From: Flaccisagitta enflata
Lineage: Eukaryota; Chaetognatha; Sagittoidea; Aphragmophora
DNA: 64,000 nt
Direction of reading: 5' to 3'
Assembly (NCBI GenBank): GCA_965153355.1
Contig: OZ231126.1
Span: forward strand, 33,728,001 to 33,792,000
Under the pieces are notes generated by a model. That model did no database searches. It was not told where the DNA came from and saw only the letters and a list, made by a program, of their open reading frames with translations. Position 1 is the first letter of the stretch, and each line of letters starts with the position of its first letter. Shown in pieces: positions 46,773 to 58,085 of this stretch. The translations under genes were made by a program, and so were the position numbers.

Positions 46773-47287
46773 CTCTTTGTCTCGCCTTTTTTCTAGGTGT
46801 TGTACTCTTGGAGGGCGGAGTTGGACAGGCAAAATGATAGTCAGGAGAGTTGAATGGTGTAAATTCAAAGGGATGACTCTCGTTAAGCGGAGGTGTGGAT
46901 TGTCGGGGTGCCGTCGGAGCGACTCCAATGGTACTTTCACTGAAGTCATCGCTGTATAAATATTTATACCGGGACCCTGTTTTTCACGTTGCCGCTCCAC
47001 GTTGCCGGTCGTTTGGTCTGTACGTCGGCCCCGCGGCGCGTCGGCCAATATCACACCGGTTTTCTCAATTCTGCACTACCGTAATGGGGAAATAAAACGA
47101 AATGAGCGTCGAAAACGGGCGTTCTAAAAAAAAAGAAAAACGAAAGGAAAAAATTAATGAGAAAAATGTGCAAAATCAGAACCTCTACTCATCAAACAGT
47201 GAAGCTGACGGAGCAAATGTGCGGAAAAATGAAAGTGAGTTCGTGCGTCACTTAGCACACAAGTGAGCCGACGGCTGAGTGAGAGCG

Positions 47288-47339
<52 letters not shown>

Positions 47340-47383
47340 TGACAGTCAAGCAGGCAAACAGGGATAGAACAGGCCGCGCAAGG
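46772..47383. other. Spacer with (GA)n at 47292-47336
   Basis: No gene recognised. A GA microsatellite at 47292-47336 precedes the boundary module of the next foldback element. Confidence 0.5.
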
Positions 47384-48470
47384 GCAATATGTGGTCAGCG
47401 ATACCCATTGCCCTGCTTTGCATGATTTTGAATTTGAGTGAGTGGAAAAAGGCAGCGGCCTCAAAGGGGACGAAGTTCTGTAGATACCAGGGGGACTTCC
47501 GTTTGTTTGTTTATCCGTCCATCCGTCCGTCCCCCCCAGGCCCTCTCAGCCCTCTCAGGCTCGAAATCTTCCCTCTCATGCCTTGAATCTAAGAGGGGAG
47601 ATTTAGGGCCTAAGAGAACAGATTTCAGGCCTTAGAGGATATGACGGCTTCCCTCCGAAGGCAACATTCGTGTTTCAAAGAAGATCAAAATAGAAAAAAT
47701 GTATATATGAAAATGCAGAAATAAGTGAATAAAGATGATTGAGATGGCTCAGATATGATATTTAAATGAAAAATTTGCATTGATTCAACAAAAGGACCAA
47801 GTTTAGCAAATGTTACAAAAAAAAAATTACTTTGAAAATTTGTACTTATTTTATTTTTGGTCACTGACAGGGGGTTGGTTGAAATTCTGAATTTGTATAG
47901 GAAATGAAAAAATGAAAAAACAAAGAACATAGTTCTCTTCCTAAATCGATTACAGAGAGAACTATGTTTTTCAAAATGCAAAATTTCCCTGTATTTGGCT
48001 TTCTTAGAATTTCAACCTCAGAAAATGAAAAAAAGTGTAAGCAGAAAATCACTAAAAATCATCAATTTCTTGCTTGTTTTCATGTGAATCGCATGGTTCA
48101 AATTGTATTTTAAGTCAGAATATGATAAAAATGTATGCACCAAGTATCCTTAGAGACAATTTGTCCACTAAAAGCATTCCAGCTTCATTATTGTCCTGAT
48201 AATGATGCAAAAAGTATTGTGAAACACTTCATTTTCCTTCATAAATTTTCCGTCATATATTCAAGGCCTGAGAGGGCAGATTTCAGGGCTGAGAGGGCAG
48301 ATTTCAGGGCTGAGAGGGCCGGGGGGGGGGACAAATGAATGAATGGAAAAACGAACGAACGGAAGTCCCCCTGTGTTCTACAGGACTTTGTCCCCTTTGG
48401 GGCTGCTGCCCAAAAAACCAATAGAAAGGATCGCATATGATCAGCAATACCCGATGCCCTCTTCAAAGTG
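47384..48470. mobile_element. Foldback element copy 5, split by a repeat insertion
   Basis: Left: boundary module (GTGGTCAGCGATACCCATTG), then GGCAGCGGCCTCAAAGGGG and TTCTGTAGATACCAGGGGG, with CCTCTCAGGC-type units to about 47640. Right: GGCCTGAGAGGGCAGATTTC units from 48263, then GTGTTCTACAGGAC...GGGGCTGCTGCCC and the inverted boundary module (48424-48460). The centre (about 47660-48255) is an unrelated inserted repeat. Confidence 0.75.
47660..48255. mobile_element. Inserted ~590 bp repeat (family with second copy at 61225-61800)
   Basis: Shares long blocks with 61225-61800: ATGAAAAAATGAAAAAACAA, GAACATAGTTCTCTTCCTAA, and GGGGTTGGT(T/C)GAAAT. Both carry a hairpin, AACATAGTTCTCT...AGAGAACTATGTT, with a ~20-base loop. 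There are no coding features and the termini are unclear. Confidence 0.65.
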
Positions 48471-48489
48471 ATCAAGTGATCAAGTAATA

Positions 48490-48640
48490 GCAGGACAGGG
48501 ACCCCAAAGGGTCAATGTCCTGTAGGACATAGGGGTTAATTTCCAGACATCCTGAGGGGGAATATGTAAGGTCTTGGGAGACTGATTTACATTATTGATG
48601 ACAGATTTGAGGTCTGGAGGGTAGATTAGAACTAATAAAG
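48490..48640. mobile_element. Truncated foldback element copy
   Basis: One TIR (CAGGGACCCCAAAGGGTCAA, ATGTCCTGTAGGACATAGGG) and a few GGTCTGGAGG-type units. The other TIR is missing. Confidence 0.6.
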
Positions 48641-48920
48641 AAAGGAAACAGCAGAAGTCTAGCTACATAGGAAAAACTGTACTGAGACAGATCATGAGGA
48701 AGCATTAAACAGAACGGGGGCGTTAAAGAAGGGAGTATTGAAGTGTGAAATTAAGATATTCATAAGTCTCAATGATGAAAATACGTGACGGCCGAGGAGT
48801 CGGAATGTTCTCTGCCGCTTGAATGGACTTTCTTTATAGTGCAATGATGGATGTAATTCAAGTATTATTATAAATGTTCCTCTGTGTCGGGCGATGATAC
48901 GTAACGCAATTGATACATAA

Positions 48921-49268
48921 AAAGTGACGCGGGGTCACAATATCGTTGCGGGCGGGTGGGCAGGGGCAGCCAATCCCCATCAACACCCAAAGCCCCATCC
49001 AACCCCCTTCTAACACAGACACATTCACGAAAAGCTTCTAAAACGTCTGTTTTCCCACTTTTCCACTCATGCTCATGGACGGACGGACGGACGGACGGAC
49101 GGACGGACGGACGGACGGATGGACGGACGGACGGACGGACGGACGGACGGATGGACGGACAGATGGACGGACAGATGGACACGGACGAACGGACTGATGG
49201 ACGGACGGACGGACGAACGGACGCGCGGATGGACGGATGGACATAGAGTTTCGTGTCCGCAACTAAAA
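48921..49268 (+). mobile_element. Hairpin-tailed element with long GGAC tetranucleotide array
   Basis: Starts AAAAAGTGACGCGGGGTCAC, AATATCGTTGCGGGCGGGTG and GGCAGGGG. It runs through about 40 GGAC units (49077-49240) and ends GTTTCGTGTCCGCAACTAAA. Related copies lie at 56799-56950, 62757-62960 and, minus-oriented, 54415-54475. Confidence 0.75.
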
Positions 49269-49403
49269 ACAAGAGAGAGAAATGTAATGAAATGAAATGA
49301 AAGACATTTATTGTAAATGAAAGAAAGCATACATGGCGATCAAGAAAAGAGAGAGAGGGAGTGGATAAAATAGTGTTTTTCATGATTCAAGCAAATGTTT
49401 TAC

Positions 49404-49515
49404 AGTGGGTGGCATGCCTCATGGGTAAATGCTTTAGAGCAGTAAAAGCTTTACCACTGTAAAGTATTTACAGCGGTAAAATTTTTACTGCGGTAAAATC
49501 TCTACCGGACTCGAG
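49404..49515. repeat. TTTAC/GTAAA palindrome array (inverted copy at 60503-60625)
   Basis: About eight alternating GTAAA and TTTAC half-sites (GCAGTAAAAGCTTTACCACTG and so on). The reverse complement of the whole block, with flanks CATGCCTCATGGGTAAATGC and CCGGTAGAGATTTTACC, is found at 60503-60625. Confidence 0.75.
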
Positions 49516-50021
49516 AACGCATTTAACAGAGCTTTTGCATTGTAAATCCGATACTTACCTTACATTGACGTCTTTATCGATTTCATTTCGATTTTCCTTA
49601 GTTTATAGGAAAAATCGAAAAATGAACAGCACCGAACAATAGCCCCAAAACCGATAACCAACAAACTGGCCTCAACCTGAAGACCAACCACCTAACTCAG
49701 CACGACCCCACACCGCCACACGACTAACCACAACCAACCCGCAACCACAACCGGCCAAATGACCACATACACCGGGTAATCTGTGGCATCAACTAATGAA
49801 ATTTAGTTCCGATGTTGCTTGGGGTTTGCTTGTGGTTGATGTTATCATTTGTGTTTTAATGTAGTATTTAAACAATTCAACCCCAAGCATCACCAAACAA
49901 ACCCAAACAGACCCCGGGGTTTAACCTCACTTCCATAGAATCAATTGAAACCAAAAGACCAAGAATAAACAAATAACGCGTTTGGATGCTTCGCATAGGA
50001 AAAATTGGGAGTATCCCTTCG

Positions 50022-50023
<2 letters not shown>
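49516..50023. other. Spacer with CA/AC-rich simple sequence
   Basis: Contains AACCAAC/ACCACA-rich sequence (49680-49780) and a short inverted pair around TTGCTTGGGGTTTG / CCCCAAGCATCACC (49811-49895). No gene. Confidence 0.4.
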
Positions 50024-50118
<95 letters not shown>

Positions 50119-50170
50119 AACGCAAACACACACACAAACACACACACAAACACACACACAAACACACACA
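50024..50170. repeat. (CA)n microsatellite
   Basis: Long CA run with ACAA interruptions at the 3' side. Open frames in it are artefacts. Confidence 0.95.
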
Positions 50171-50397
50171 GAATAGGATGCAAGAAACGATTGACAGAGT
50201 ACCAAACATAATCTTTTACTGGAATAACTAATACAGAACGATTGTCACATTATAGATGGTAATATCACAATACATAAGACACACAAGTTTTCATCATCAT
50301 CTCAAGCGGGGGGGGGGGGGAGAAGAGCCGAAATTCACATTTTCACACTTGATTTACAATAATTTAATGATAACTCGATGATTAGCTTGATGATTAC

Positions 50398-50482
50398 TCA
50401 ATAATCAACAGAATCCAAAACGACGTCGAACTTTTCCTCAGGCTTTTGGCAGTCGTTGAAAGTTGTAGGGATGAAATCATCA
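50398..50482 (-). CDS. Candidate terminal exon, minus strand
   Basis: After an acceptor (GCTTTCAG on the minus strand) a phase-2 exon reads DDFIPTTFNDCQKPEEKF, then DVVLDSVDY and TGA. Codons favour C-ending synonyms, as in the better-supported exons. The phase matches the donor at 58386 of the minus-strand coiled-coil gene, giving VV then DDFIP at the junction. The implied intron would be about 7.9 kb and would contain an opposite-strand exon. It could equally belong to an unseen gene. Confidence 0.4.
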
Positions 50483-50652
50483 CTGAAAGCATAAGAGGAA
50501 TAAGTAAATGAAATTGAGACAATGAGGATAGCAAATGATTCAAATGGACCATTTGGGTGCTTCACAAAGCGAAGGGCGGGAATTTTTTTTTCACCCTTTT
50601 TATTATATCTGGAGTGACTAATATTAATACCATAACCATTTTTGTTTTATTA

Positions 50653-50848
50653 ACAAGGCCAGATACACGGCTACCCCAGTCGCGTATGGGTGGGCAGGGG
50701 CCGTAATTGAGGTCACCAGATCATTTGGGTAGGAGCAGTGGAGCCAAAAACCCAAAAAAGTAAAGTGTGATGGACGGACCAATAGATGGACGGACGGATG
50801 AACCGACCGATAAAGTGGGGTGTAGTCGTGTAGCACGCAACTAAAAAC
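50653..50848 (+). mobile_element. Hairpin-tailed element, full-length
   Basis: From ACAAGGCCAGATACACGGC and GGGTGGGCAGGGGCC, through GGTCACCAGATCATTTGGGT and AAAGTGTGATGGACGGACC, to GTAGCACGCAACTAAAA. It is the inverted counterpart of 51997-52218, so the two full-length copies face each other. Confidence 0.75.
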
Positions 50849-50869
50849 TTGCTCCAAAAGCAAAATTTT

Positions 50870-51130
50870 TTGCAAGACGTAAATTGCATATGACACACGG
50901 CGGTCTGCTACTCCGCATAAGCTAGGGATGAGTGTCCAAAGACCTGAGTGGTGGAGAAGTGTTCCATGTCGCTTAGGGAACACAAATCACCCCTCCGTAA
51001 GTTTTTACTAAAGCAAATTTTTTGTCAAAATCACTTCCTCAATGGGAATGAAAATGACAGTTATTTGCTCAAAACGATCGAAATTTTTTAATCTTAAGAA
51101 AATCGTTTATCCTCTTCTAGTAACGCCATA
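50870..51130 (+). repeat. Dispersed repeat R1 (copy 1)
   Basis: Contains ACACGGCGGTCTGCTACTCC, GAGTGTCCAAAGACC and GGAACACAAATCACCC, then a perfect GTAAGT. Related copies: 51800-51990 (+), 54005-54185 (-) and 57778-57915 (-). All four read in one frame as RR...SVQ...W...NxxHP, which hints at an ancestral coding exon. Two copies have in-frame stops. Confidence 0.5.
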
Positions 51131-51158
51131 ATGCTGGGATTGGGCTCATTCGACGGCA

Positions 51159-51510
51159 TTTTTAGTCGCGTGCACGGACTCTACACCTTGGTCTGTCGGT
51201 CGGTCGATCCGTCGGTCGGTCCGTCCGTCCTGTAACGTTTCTAAATTTTCAACGTTTTTAAATTTTTTAACATTTTTTAACATTTTTTAACATTTTTTAA
51301 CATTTTTTAACATTCTTTAACATTTTTGAACATCTTTTAACATCTTTTAACATTTTTCAACATTTTCTAACATTTTTAATAATTTTTAACATTTTTAAAC
51401 ATTTTTTAACATTTTTAACATTTCTTAACATTTCTTAACATTACAACATTTCGTAACATTTTGTTTGTCATTTCCAGACGCACGCGACTGTTGCCCTCTT
51501 GGGCTTGTTT
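51159..51510 (-). mobile_element. Hairpin-tailed element with (TTTTTTAACA)n filler
   Basis: Starts TTTAGTCGCGTGCACGGAC, then GTCGGTCGGTCGATCCGTC, then about 20 degenerate TTTTTTAACA units (51244-51460), and ends ACGCACGCGACTGTTGCCC...GGGCTTGTTT. Confidence 0.65.
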
Positions 51511-51799
51511 AAGTAGTTTCTCTGTGTCATTCCAATCGGTCAAACGATCAAACGATCAAAATTGAATTTTCATTTCAAAAATGGCAAAACAATTGTATTC
51601 TTTTTTCATGGAGATTTCGATATATCTTCAACCGTTCCATGCAATGAAAAATTTAGTGATAGGTGGATGGACAGACAGACTGCAACTGACCGACAGGGCA
51701 GTCTACCAAAAAGTGGCTCAAAAAGGCTGCTGTATGCATGCGACTAAAAACACAGTGGCATTGACGCAGACGTGTCGATTACTAAGCTGAGTATCTTTA

Positions 51800-51995
51800 C
51801 CAAAGATATGTGCTCACGGCGGAACGATTAACGGACAAAGACAATTTTGAGTGTGCAGACCCCGGACTGGTCAAGAAAGGTCCCATGGCATGTGAGGAAC
51901 ATCAAACACCCGTTGGCAAATTAGTCTGAAGGCAAAAAATTGATTGCATGACACTTTCTTAATAGTGGGGAAATCTCAGTTTCCGATGTAATTTT
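51800..51995 (+). repeat. Dispersed repeat R1 (copy 2)
   Basis: CTCACGGCGGAACGATTAAC, GAGTGTGCAGACCCCGG and GGAACATCAAACACCCG align with copy 1. An in-frame TAA lies early in the block. It resembles the inverted copy 54005-54185 more closely than copy 1. Confidence 0.5.
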
Positions 51996-51996
51996 T

Positions 51997-52218
51997 TTAG
52001 TCGCGTGCTACGCGACTCTACAACCCGCTTTGTCGGTCCGTCCGTCGGTCCGTCCGTCCGTCCGTCCGTCGGTCGGTCCGTCCGTCACACTTTACTTTTT
52101 TGGGGTTTTTGCGGTTTTTGGCCTCACTGCTCCTGCCCAAATGATGGAGTGACCTCAATTATGGCCCCTGCCCACCCGCACGCGACTGGGGTAGCTGTGT
52201 ATCCGGCCTTGTTTTTTG
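51997..52218 (-). mobile_element. Hairpin-tailed element, full-length, minus orientation
   Basis: Begins TTTAGTCGCGTGCTACGCGA, then GTCCGTCCGTCCGTCCGTC and TCACACTTTACTTTTTTGGG, and ends TGTGTATCCGGCCTTGTTTT. It gives the clearest view of both termini. Confidence 0.75.
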
Positions 52219-52518
52219 ATTCACCTACATAATTCTGCTAGTTAGAGCTGATAAATTGCTCGAGAAAATCATGTGACCATGCAAATTGAAGTAGCAAACA
52301 TATATTCTATTGAAATCCCATCTTTGAGACCGCTGCAAAGTCTCGTCGACTGCTTCTGCTGTCTCTATGAAGGATATGCTTTGAATTTTCATTGGCGATA
52401 TTTATGTCACTATCTTGACTGTACCTTTTTGTCATTAAATCTGTCGGTATGTCTGTCTATATCTGTCCGTTTGTCTATCTCTATCTATCTGTATGTGTCT
52501 ATCTCCATCTATCTGTAT

Positions 52519-52605
<87 letters not shown>

Positions 52606-52860
52606 TCAGCCTCCACACTATTGTGTTCGTGCCTGTCTAAGTGTGAGTGTGTGTGTGTGTGCGTGCGTGTGTGCGCGTGCGTGTGTGTGGGCATGCGTGT
52701 GTGTGCGCGTGCGCATGCGCGTGCGTGAGCGTTTGCGTCTGTGCGTGAATGTGTGCGCGTTTGCATGTGTGTGTGTGTGTGTGTGTGCGCATGTGCGTGT
52801 GTGTGGGTGCGCATGTGCGTGTGTGTGCGCGCACGTGCGTGTGCGTGCATTTATTTGCGT
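52519..52860. repeat. (CT)n and GTGC/GT microsatellites
   Basis: CT run (52519-52602) followed by a degenerate GT/GCGT tract to about 52860. All open frames here are repeat translations. Confidence 0.95.
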
Positions 52861-52993
52861 GCTTTCTTTTACGTCCATGCTGGTAAACATGAGTGCGTGT
52901 GTACATGTATTTTCATTTTCATTTCTTTTTGTGTGTTTAAAGTGATAGATACGAAAATGAAATTTGTCATCTTATGATTGGGATCCTCTATAG

Positions 52994-53151
52994 GACACGG
53001 AACAGCTTTGCTAAATGAGTCTGCGGGGGAAGCATTACACGCGGACTTTGATGCGCACTACAAAGGATACATTGTCAAAGATCTGAATGCCACCTTGTAT
53101 GCGACAAAGTTGCTTAAAAGCGTTACAGTCTACAATGCTCGTCATATCTGA
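52994..53151 (+). CDS. Orphan terminal exon, plus strand
   Basis: An acceptor (CCTCTATAG at 52993) precedes a phase-1 exon of 51 complete codons: HGTALLNESAGEALHADFDA, HYKGYIVKDLNATL, YATKLLKSVTVYNARHI, then TGA. Composition is that of a folded globular domain, unlike its repeat-rich surroundings. I do not recognise it with confidence; such exons sometimes derive from transposon proteins. No matching upstream exon was found, so the gene is partial or a fragment. Confidence 0.45.
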
Positions 53152-53454
53152 GAGAGTGATTTCATGTTAATCGTTCTTTGCAAATGTGGTATTCGTATTT
53201 TTGAATTGTTGAAAAGTATTTGAATTTGAATCTCGCATTAGAATTTGTATTTTGGTAAAGAATGAGTTTTTGTATGATGTATGGAGATAAAAGTACAGTG
53301 TAACAGATGGCCAGCTGGCTAAATACACGTATATAGACGAACCAACCGACAAGCAGTTCCAGTTACGTCGCGCAACGAGCAAAATGAAATTGACAGGCGG
53401 GCCCAAATGCCTTCAGAGCAATTACATTAACTCTTTTAACGGGCCAACGCCCCC
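53152..53454. other. Flank of orphan exon
   Basis: AT-rich sequence with no AATAAA close to the stop and no recognised repeat except a short ACGAACCAACCGACAAG fragment near 53337. Confidence 0.4.
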
Positions 53455-53700
<246 letters not shown>

Positions 53701-54004
53701 AGATGGACAGAGACTGAGAGACAGAAAGACAGACTGACAATTCTGAAAGACAGACATTGACAAATTGACAGACAGATACTAATGGCCTGATAAATATTTA
53801 AGTTTTCAATTGTCGGAAAATAGCGATATTGATCTCCTTGGCGTTTACTCTATGGATGCTGTCGACGAGATATTCCAGCAAACCCAGAACTCAGAATATT
53901 AAAAATGTTTTCATCTGTAACTGCAATTTACGCAGTACTTTGATTTTTGCAAGCTACAAAGTAAGAAATTTCTACGTAGATAGAAAGAAAAACAATATCT
54001 GAGA

Positions 54005-54185
54005 AACTAAATTTTGGGACTTTTTCAGTCATACAAAAGTGTTGTGTAATCAATTTTTTGCCTTCGGAATAATTTGCCAACGGGTGTTTGGTGTTCACCA
54101 CATACTGTGGGACCTTTCTTGACCAGTCAGAGGTCTGCACACTCAAAATTGTCTATGTCCGTCAATGGTGCCGCCGTGTACAATG
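54005..54185 (-). repeat. Dispersed repeat R1 (copy 3)
   Basis: Minus strand: ACACGGCGGCACCATTGAC, GAGTGTGCAGACCTC and GTGAACACCAAACACCCG, followed by AAGGCAAAAAATTGATT shared with copy 2. Inverted relative to copies 1 and 2. Confidence 0.5.
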
Positions 54186-54306
54186 AAATGTAGCTTGCGA
54201 GAGCGAGAGTGAGACAGACAGACACAGACAGACAGAACAATAGATTGAAACAGACTAATACAGCAGAGCAGACTGGCACAGCTCAGACGGAAAAACAGAC
54301 TGACGG

Positions 54307-54380
<74 letters not shown>

Positions 54381-54480
54381 GGGAGAGAGAGGGAGAGAGA
54401 GGGAGAGAGAGATGTGGATGGGGGTTGGATGCCCCTGCCCACTCATCCGCAACGATATTGTGACCCTGCGTCACTTGTTC
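54186..54480. repeat. CAGA and (GA)n microsatellites, hairpin-tailed end
   Basis: CAGACA repeats, then GA and GGGAGAGA repeats to about 54413. These are followed by a minus-oriented GCCCCTGCCCACTCATCCG...ATTGTGACCCTGCGTCAC terminus of the hairpin-tailed family. Confidence 0.8.
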
Positions 54481-54881
54481 TATTTGCTCTTGAGAACTAC
54501 AAAAGGTTCCAAGCAACGAGACAAAGATGCTTGCACCGCTTACTCCACTCAGTCGCTTTGCCACTCTCTCCGTTTATGGGCCTGCTCACTTACTTTGCTC
54601 AATCCCTTGTAGGATGGTTGCTATTCATGAACATGTGTTCACGCTGTAATCGTGTTTCACAGAAAATAACGCGATCGTTGTCCTCAGTAGAAACACGCTC
54701 TAACTGAATTAGGTGTACTTAGCACTAATTAGGTGGGCTTTTGAAAAAATTGATATATTTGTTTGCAGTCTTTTTTCGTTACCTGAGTTACCAGATTTGG
54801 GGGAAAGCATTTGTATATTGCTGGGATATTGCTCTACTATTACATTGATATTTACATTTAGTAATACATAAAAAAAAAGTA

Positions 54882-54944
54882 TTTTTAGATGCGTCCTCGC
54901 ATCTCTATGTAAGATTGAGCCAAATCCGGCAAGATCGAGCAAGA

Positions 54945-55020
<76 letters not shown>
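54882..55020. mobile_element. Hairpin-tailed end and (CT)n microsatellite
   Basis: TTTTAGATGCGTCCTCGCAT at 54882 is a minus-oriented terminus; a pure CT run occupies 54945-55017. Confidence 0.7.
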
Positions 55021-55088
55021 TCATGCGCGCGCTCGAAATAAAGCTTAGACGCAGGAAAAAACGGATCTATGGGTCGAATTTCGGCCAT

Positions 55089-55795
55089 GTTAGTCGCGTG
55101 CACGCGGTTCTACAACCTGCTTTGTCCGTCGGTCGGTCTCACTTTTTTGGCGGTAGCTTTTTCGGCGTAACAGGTGGTTTTTGTATTGCTGCTCCTGCCC
55201 AAAAGCTTGGGTTAACCTTTTTTGGGCAGTGGCCCCGAAGGGGTAGATGACCTATGCTTTCACACACATGGGGGATTTTCTACTCCTTCTCGTCCGTCCT
55301 TCCCCCCTCTGACTCAGATGCTAGCTTCAAGGCCCAAATCCCAACCTCGAGGCCCAAATCCCAGCTTCGAGGCCCAAATCCCAGCCTCGAGGCCCAAATC
55401 CCAACCTTGTGGCCCAAATCCCAACCTTGAGGCCCAAATTCCAGCCTTGAGGCCCAAATCTCAGCCTCGAGGCTCAAATCCCATCCTTGAAGCCCCAAGA
55501 CTGGGATTTGGGCCTCAGGGCTGGGATTTGGGCCTCGAGATTGGGATTTGGGCCTTCAGGCTAGGATCTGAGTCAGAGGGGGGATGGACGGACGAGAAGG
55601 AGGAGAAAATCCCCCAAATGTGTGAAAGCATAGGTCATCAACCCCTTTGGGGCCGCTGCCCTGCTCCCCCATCAACTTCAACCACAACCTACTTAGGCAG
55701 GGCATGGGAACCGCTGACCATCTAACGCTTTTGCGACTATTATCACTGCCCCTGCCCACTTGCGCGCAACTTCGGTAGCCGTGTATCCGGAATTG
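55089..55795 (-). mobile_element. Hairpin-tailed element carrying a nested foldback (copy 6, 55224-55661)
   Basis: The outer element starts TTAGTCGCGTGCACGCGG and resumes after the insertion with CACTGCCCCTGCCCACTTGC...GTGTATCCGGAATTGG. The nested foldback has the TIR GGGCAGTGGCCCCGAAGGGG and its inverse, and about 12 GAGGCCCAAATCCCAGCCTC units whose orientation flips near 55495. The boundary module is at 55684-55730. Confidence 0.8.
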
Positions 55796-56515
55796 GTACA
55801 CTTTTTTTTTATAAGAGACCAGTTTATAAGAGACATGAGCCTGAGATTTGCCAAAATTTTAAGAACAAAATAAGAGAATGCACAGGCTGAGATTCAGCTT
55901 CGGTCATTTTTGAAAACAATTTTATTCAAGTTTCTTATCTAAAAAATGAGTTTAATTCAAATTTTTCTGAAATATAGGTTGTTTATCTTAAAAAATAACT
56001 TCTTTTCTTAGTTTGCCTACAAAATCAGGCATTATATAAAAAGAAATATAACAATTATCAAGTTTAAGATACAACTGCTCTAAATAAGGTATTTTTATAC
56101 AATCTATACATTTATGAACGTCAAACAAATTAAAAAATCTTTAAGAGAATTTCAGGCTGAAAACAGACAAAAATTTAAGAACACCCAGGCTGAGTTCAAA
56201 AAAGCTGTCTCTTATATAAAAAAAAAGTGTATTGAACATATAGATGAATAAATGAACAAAAAGAGATATGAATGAATTAATGGATGAATGAGTGCCTAGA
56301 AAGTCACGAAAATGAAAGTTGTAAGGCACGCGCACAAGAGGAAAATAACAGAAATGAAGAAATCATCCATTTTACGCAATTTTACATAAGCGTGATGGAC
56401 AGGCAGACCAACAGACAGACATGAATTGTTATGGATGTGCGGTTAATACATACTACAGACTGATCATGACCGTAGCAGTTAGAAATCAAGTTCATTTGCA
56501 TTTGTAGTATGTTCC
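55796..56515. other. AT-rich spacer, minor repeats
   Basis: 55805-56235 contains a loose inverted pair: AAGAGACATGAGCCTGAGA near the left and CCAGGCTGAG...AGCTGTCTCTTAT near the right, possibly a decayed MITE of about 400 bp. 56255-56300 is a degenerate GAATGAAT run. No gene seen. Confidence 0.4.
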
Positions 56516-56798
56516 TAAATGAGCCACTAAAAAAACAATTAAATTCAATTTCCTTTTATCACAAAGAAACTCCATTTTCTCCGCGACCCCTTGACCGATC
56601 GAGTTGAAACTTTACACAGAGACACTACTTAAAAAATGCCGTCGAATGAGCTCGCGCTCAATCCCAGCATTATGGCTTAATTAAAAGAAGAGATATGATT
56701 TTGTAACAATTTAAAAAATGCGACGATTTGAACCAAGAGCTAGTATTTTCTTTCTCTTTGTCAGAATGATTTTAAAAGAAAATTTGCTTTAGTCGGGA

Positions 56799-56950
56799 AA
56801 CAAGGCCGGATACACCAGTTGCGGACGGGTGGGCAGGAGCGGAAATGTGCGTTTTCAAACTTTTCGACTCGTGCTCACCGACCGACCGACCGACCGACCG
56901 ACCGACGGACGGACAAAGCCTCTTATAGAGTTGCGTGTCCGCAACTAAAA
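56799..56950 (+). mobile_element. Hairpin-tailed element, short copy
   Basis: ACAAGGCCGGATACACCAG, GGGTGGGCAGGAGC, seven CCGA units (56878-56908), CTCTTATAGAGTTGCGTGTCC and GCAACTAAAA. Confidence 0.75.
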
Positions 56951-57229
56951 AGTCGAAGTCAGTCTTTGACTATTTGACATATTCGAGAGAAACAGGGTTT
57001 TCATTTTCTTATGCGAAAGATGGGAATCTCCTAGGGCTGATTGGGGCCTCCTATGAAATTGATAGGGTAAGTAAATTTGATAATTCTCTTTCATTTGGCG
57101 CCAAGCAGAATGCTCTACAACAAATATTTTTCGCGTTATGATTTTTTAAAGATTTATTTATGAAAATTGCGAATTGAATTTTTTTAAATTTTTTTATATT
57201 TTAAGTAGGATCAAAAAAGGAGTGTACTT

Positions 57230-57625
57230 ACGTATGTTTGTTTGAGCATGCAAATACAAAAAAACATGTTTATGAGCATAGCTACTCATCTGTGAGGGTG
57301 TTTTTGAGGATTCTAGCTCATTTAGCTCATTAAGCTCAGTTTTTTTTTTTAAATGTGATAAAAGAACAGATATTTTGATACATGTTTAAAAAAGCAGATA
57401 CAAAAAAGTATATCAGTGAGCATAACTGCTCATCTGTGAGGGTGTTTTTAAGCATTTTAGCTCACTTAGCTCATTTAGCTCAGTTTTTTTTCTGATTTTT
57501 AATGAGATAAATAAGTGTTTTGATGGGAGCATGTGAATACAAGAAAGCATGTCAGTGAGCATAGCTGATTGTCTGGTTAAGTGATTTTGAGCATTTTAGC
57601 TCATCTAGCTCATTTGCCTCAGTCC
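57230..57625 (+). repeat. Three tandem ~125-bp units with TAGCTCATTTAGCTCA
   Basis: Each unit has GAGCATGNAAATACAA, GAGCATAGCT, CTGTGAGGGTGTTTTTGAG and a cluster of two or three AGCTCATT repeats. Units start near 57244, 57365 and 57525. Confidence 0.7.
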
Positions 57626-57777
57626 TATTTTTCTCTGATTTTCACTGTAATCAGTATATACAATTGCTCTTGATTTGATCTAATAGAAAAAAAGATTTGC
57701 AGTGACTAAAGACAAAAGCTTGGTGAGAAGTGACCAATGCTTACGACTTTTTTCCTCACGGCGAAAGCCGCCAGGAC

Positions 57778-57915
57778 TAGTAAAAACTCACCGAAGGGTG
57801 ATTTGTGTTCCCTGGGTGACATGAAACACTAATCCAACACTCAGATCTATCGACACTCACCCCTACCTTATGCGGAGTAACAGACCGCCGTGCGACAAGC
57901 TTCATTCGAGCACGC
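57778..57915 (-). repeat. Dispersed repeat R1 (copy 4)
   Basis: Minus strand GCACGGCGGTCTGTTACTCC, GGGTGAGTGTCGATAGATC and GGAACACAAATCACCC, then GTGAGT. It lies in the putative long intron of the minus-strand coiled-coil gene. The frame RRSVTPHKVGVSV continues into NTNHPS just before the donor-like site. Confidence 0.5.
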
Positions 57916-58085
57916 GATTTTCTTGCCAGTACAGTTGACATACAGTGAATGTCGTCTAGACTTGGAAATACGCTGGAATTAATTACAGGAAGATAAACAA
58001 ACTTAAGATATTTGGAATATAAACTAATAAAAGGATGCTTTATTGCCCATGAGTGTTGGTTGCCATGGAAACACATTTCTATGTA

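Noticed and set aside
48956-49383. Asp/Gly/Arg/Thr and Arg/Pro/Ser/Val repeat proteins
   Set aside because: They are translations of the GGAC tetranucleotide array in a mobile element.
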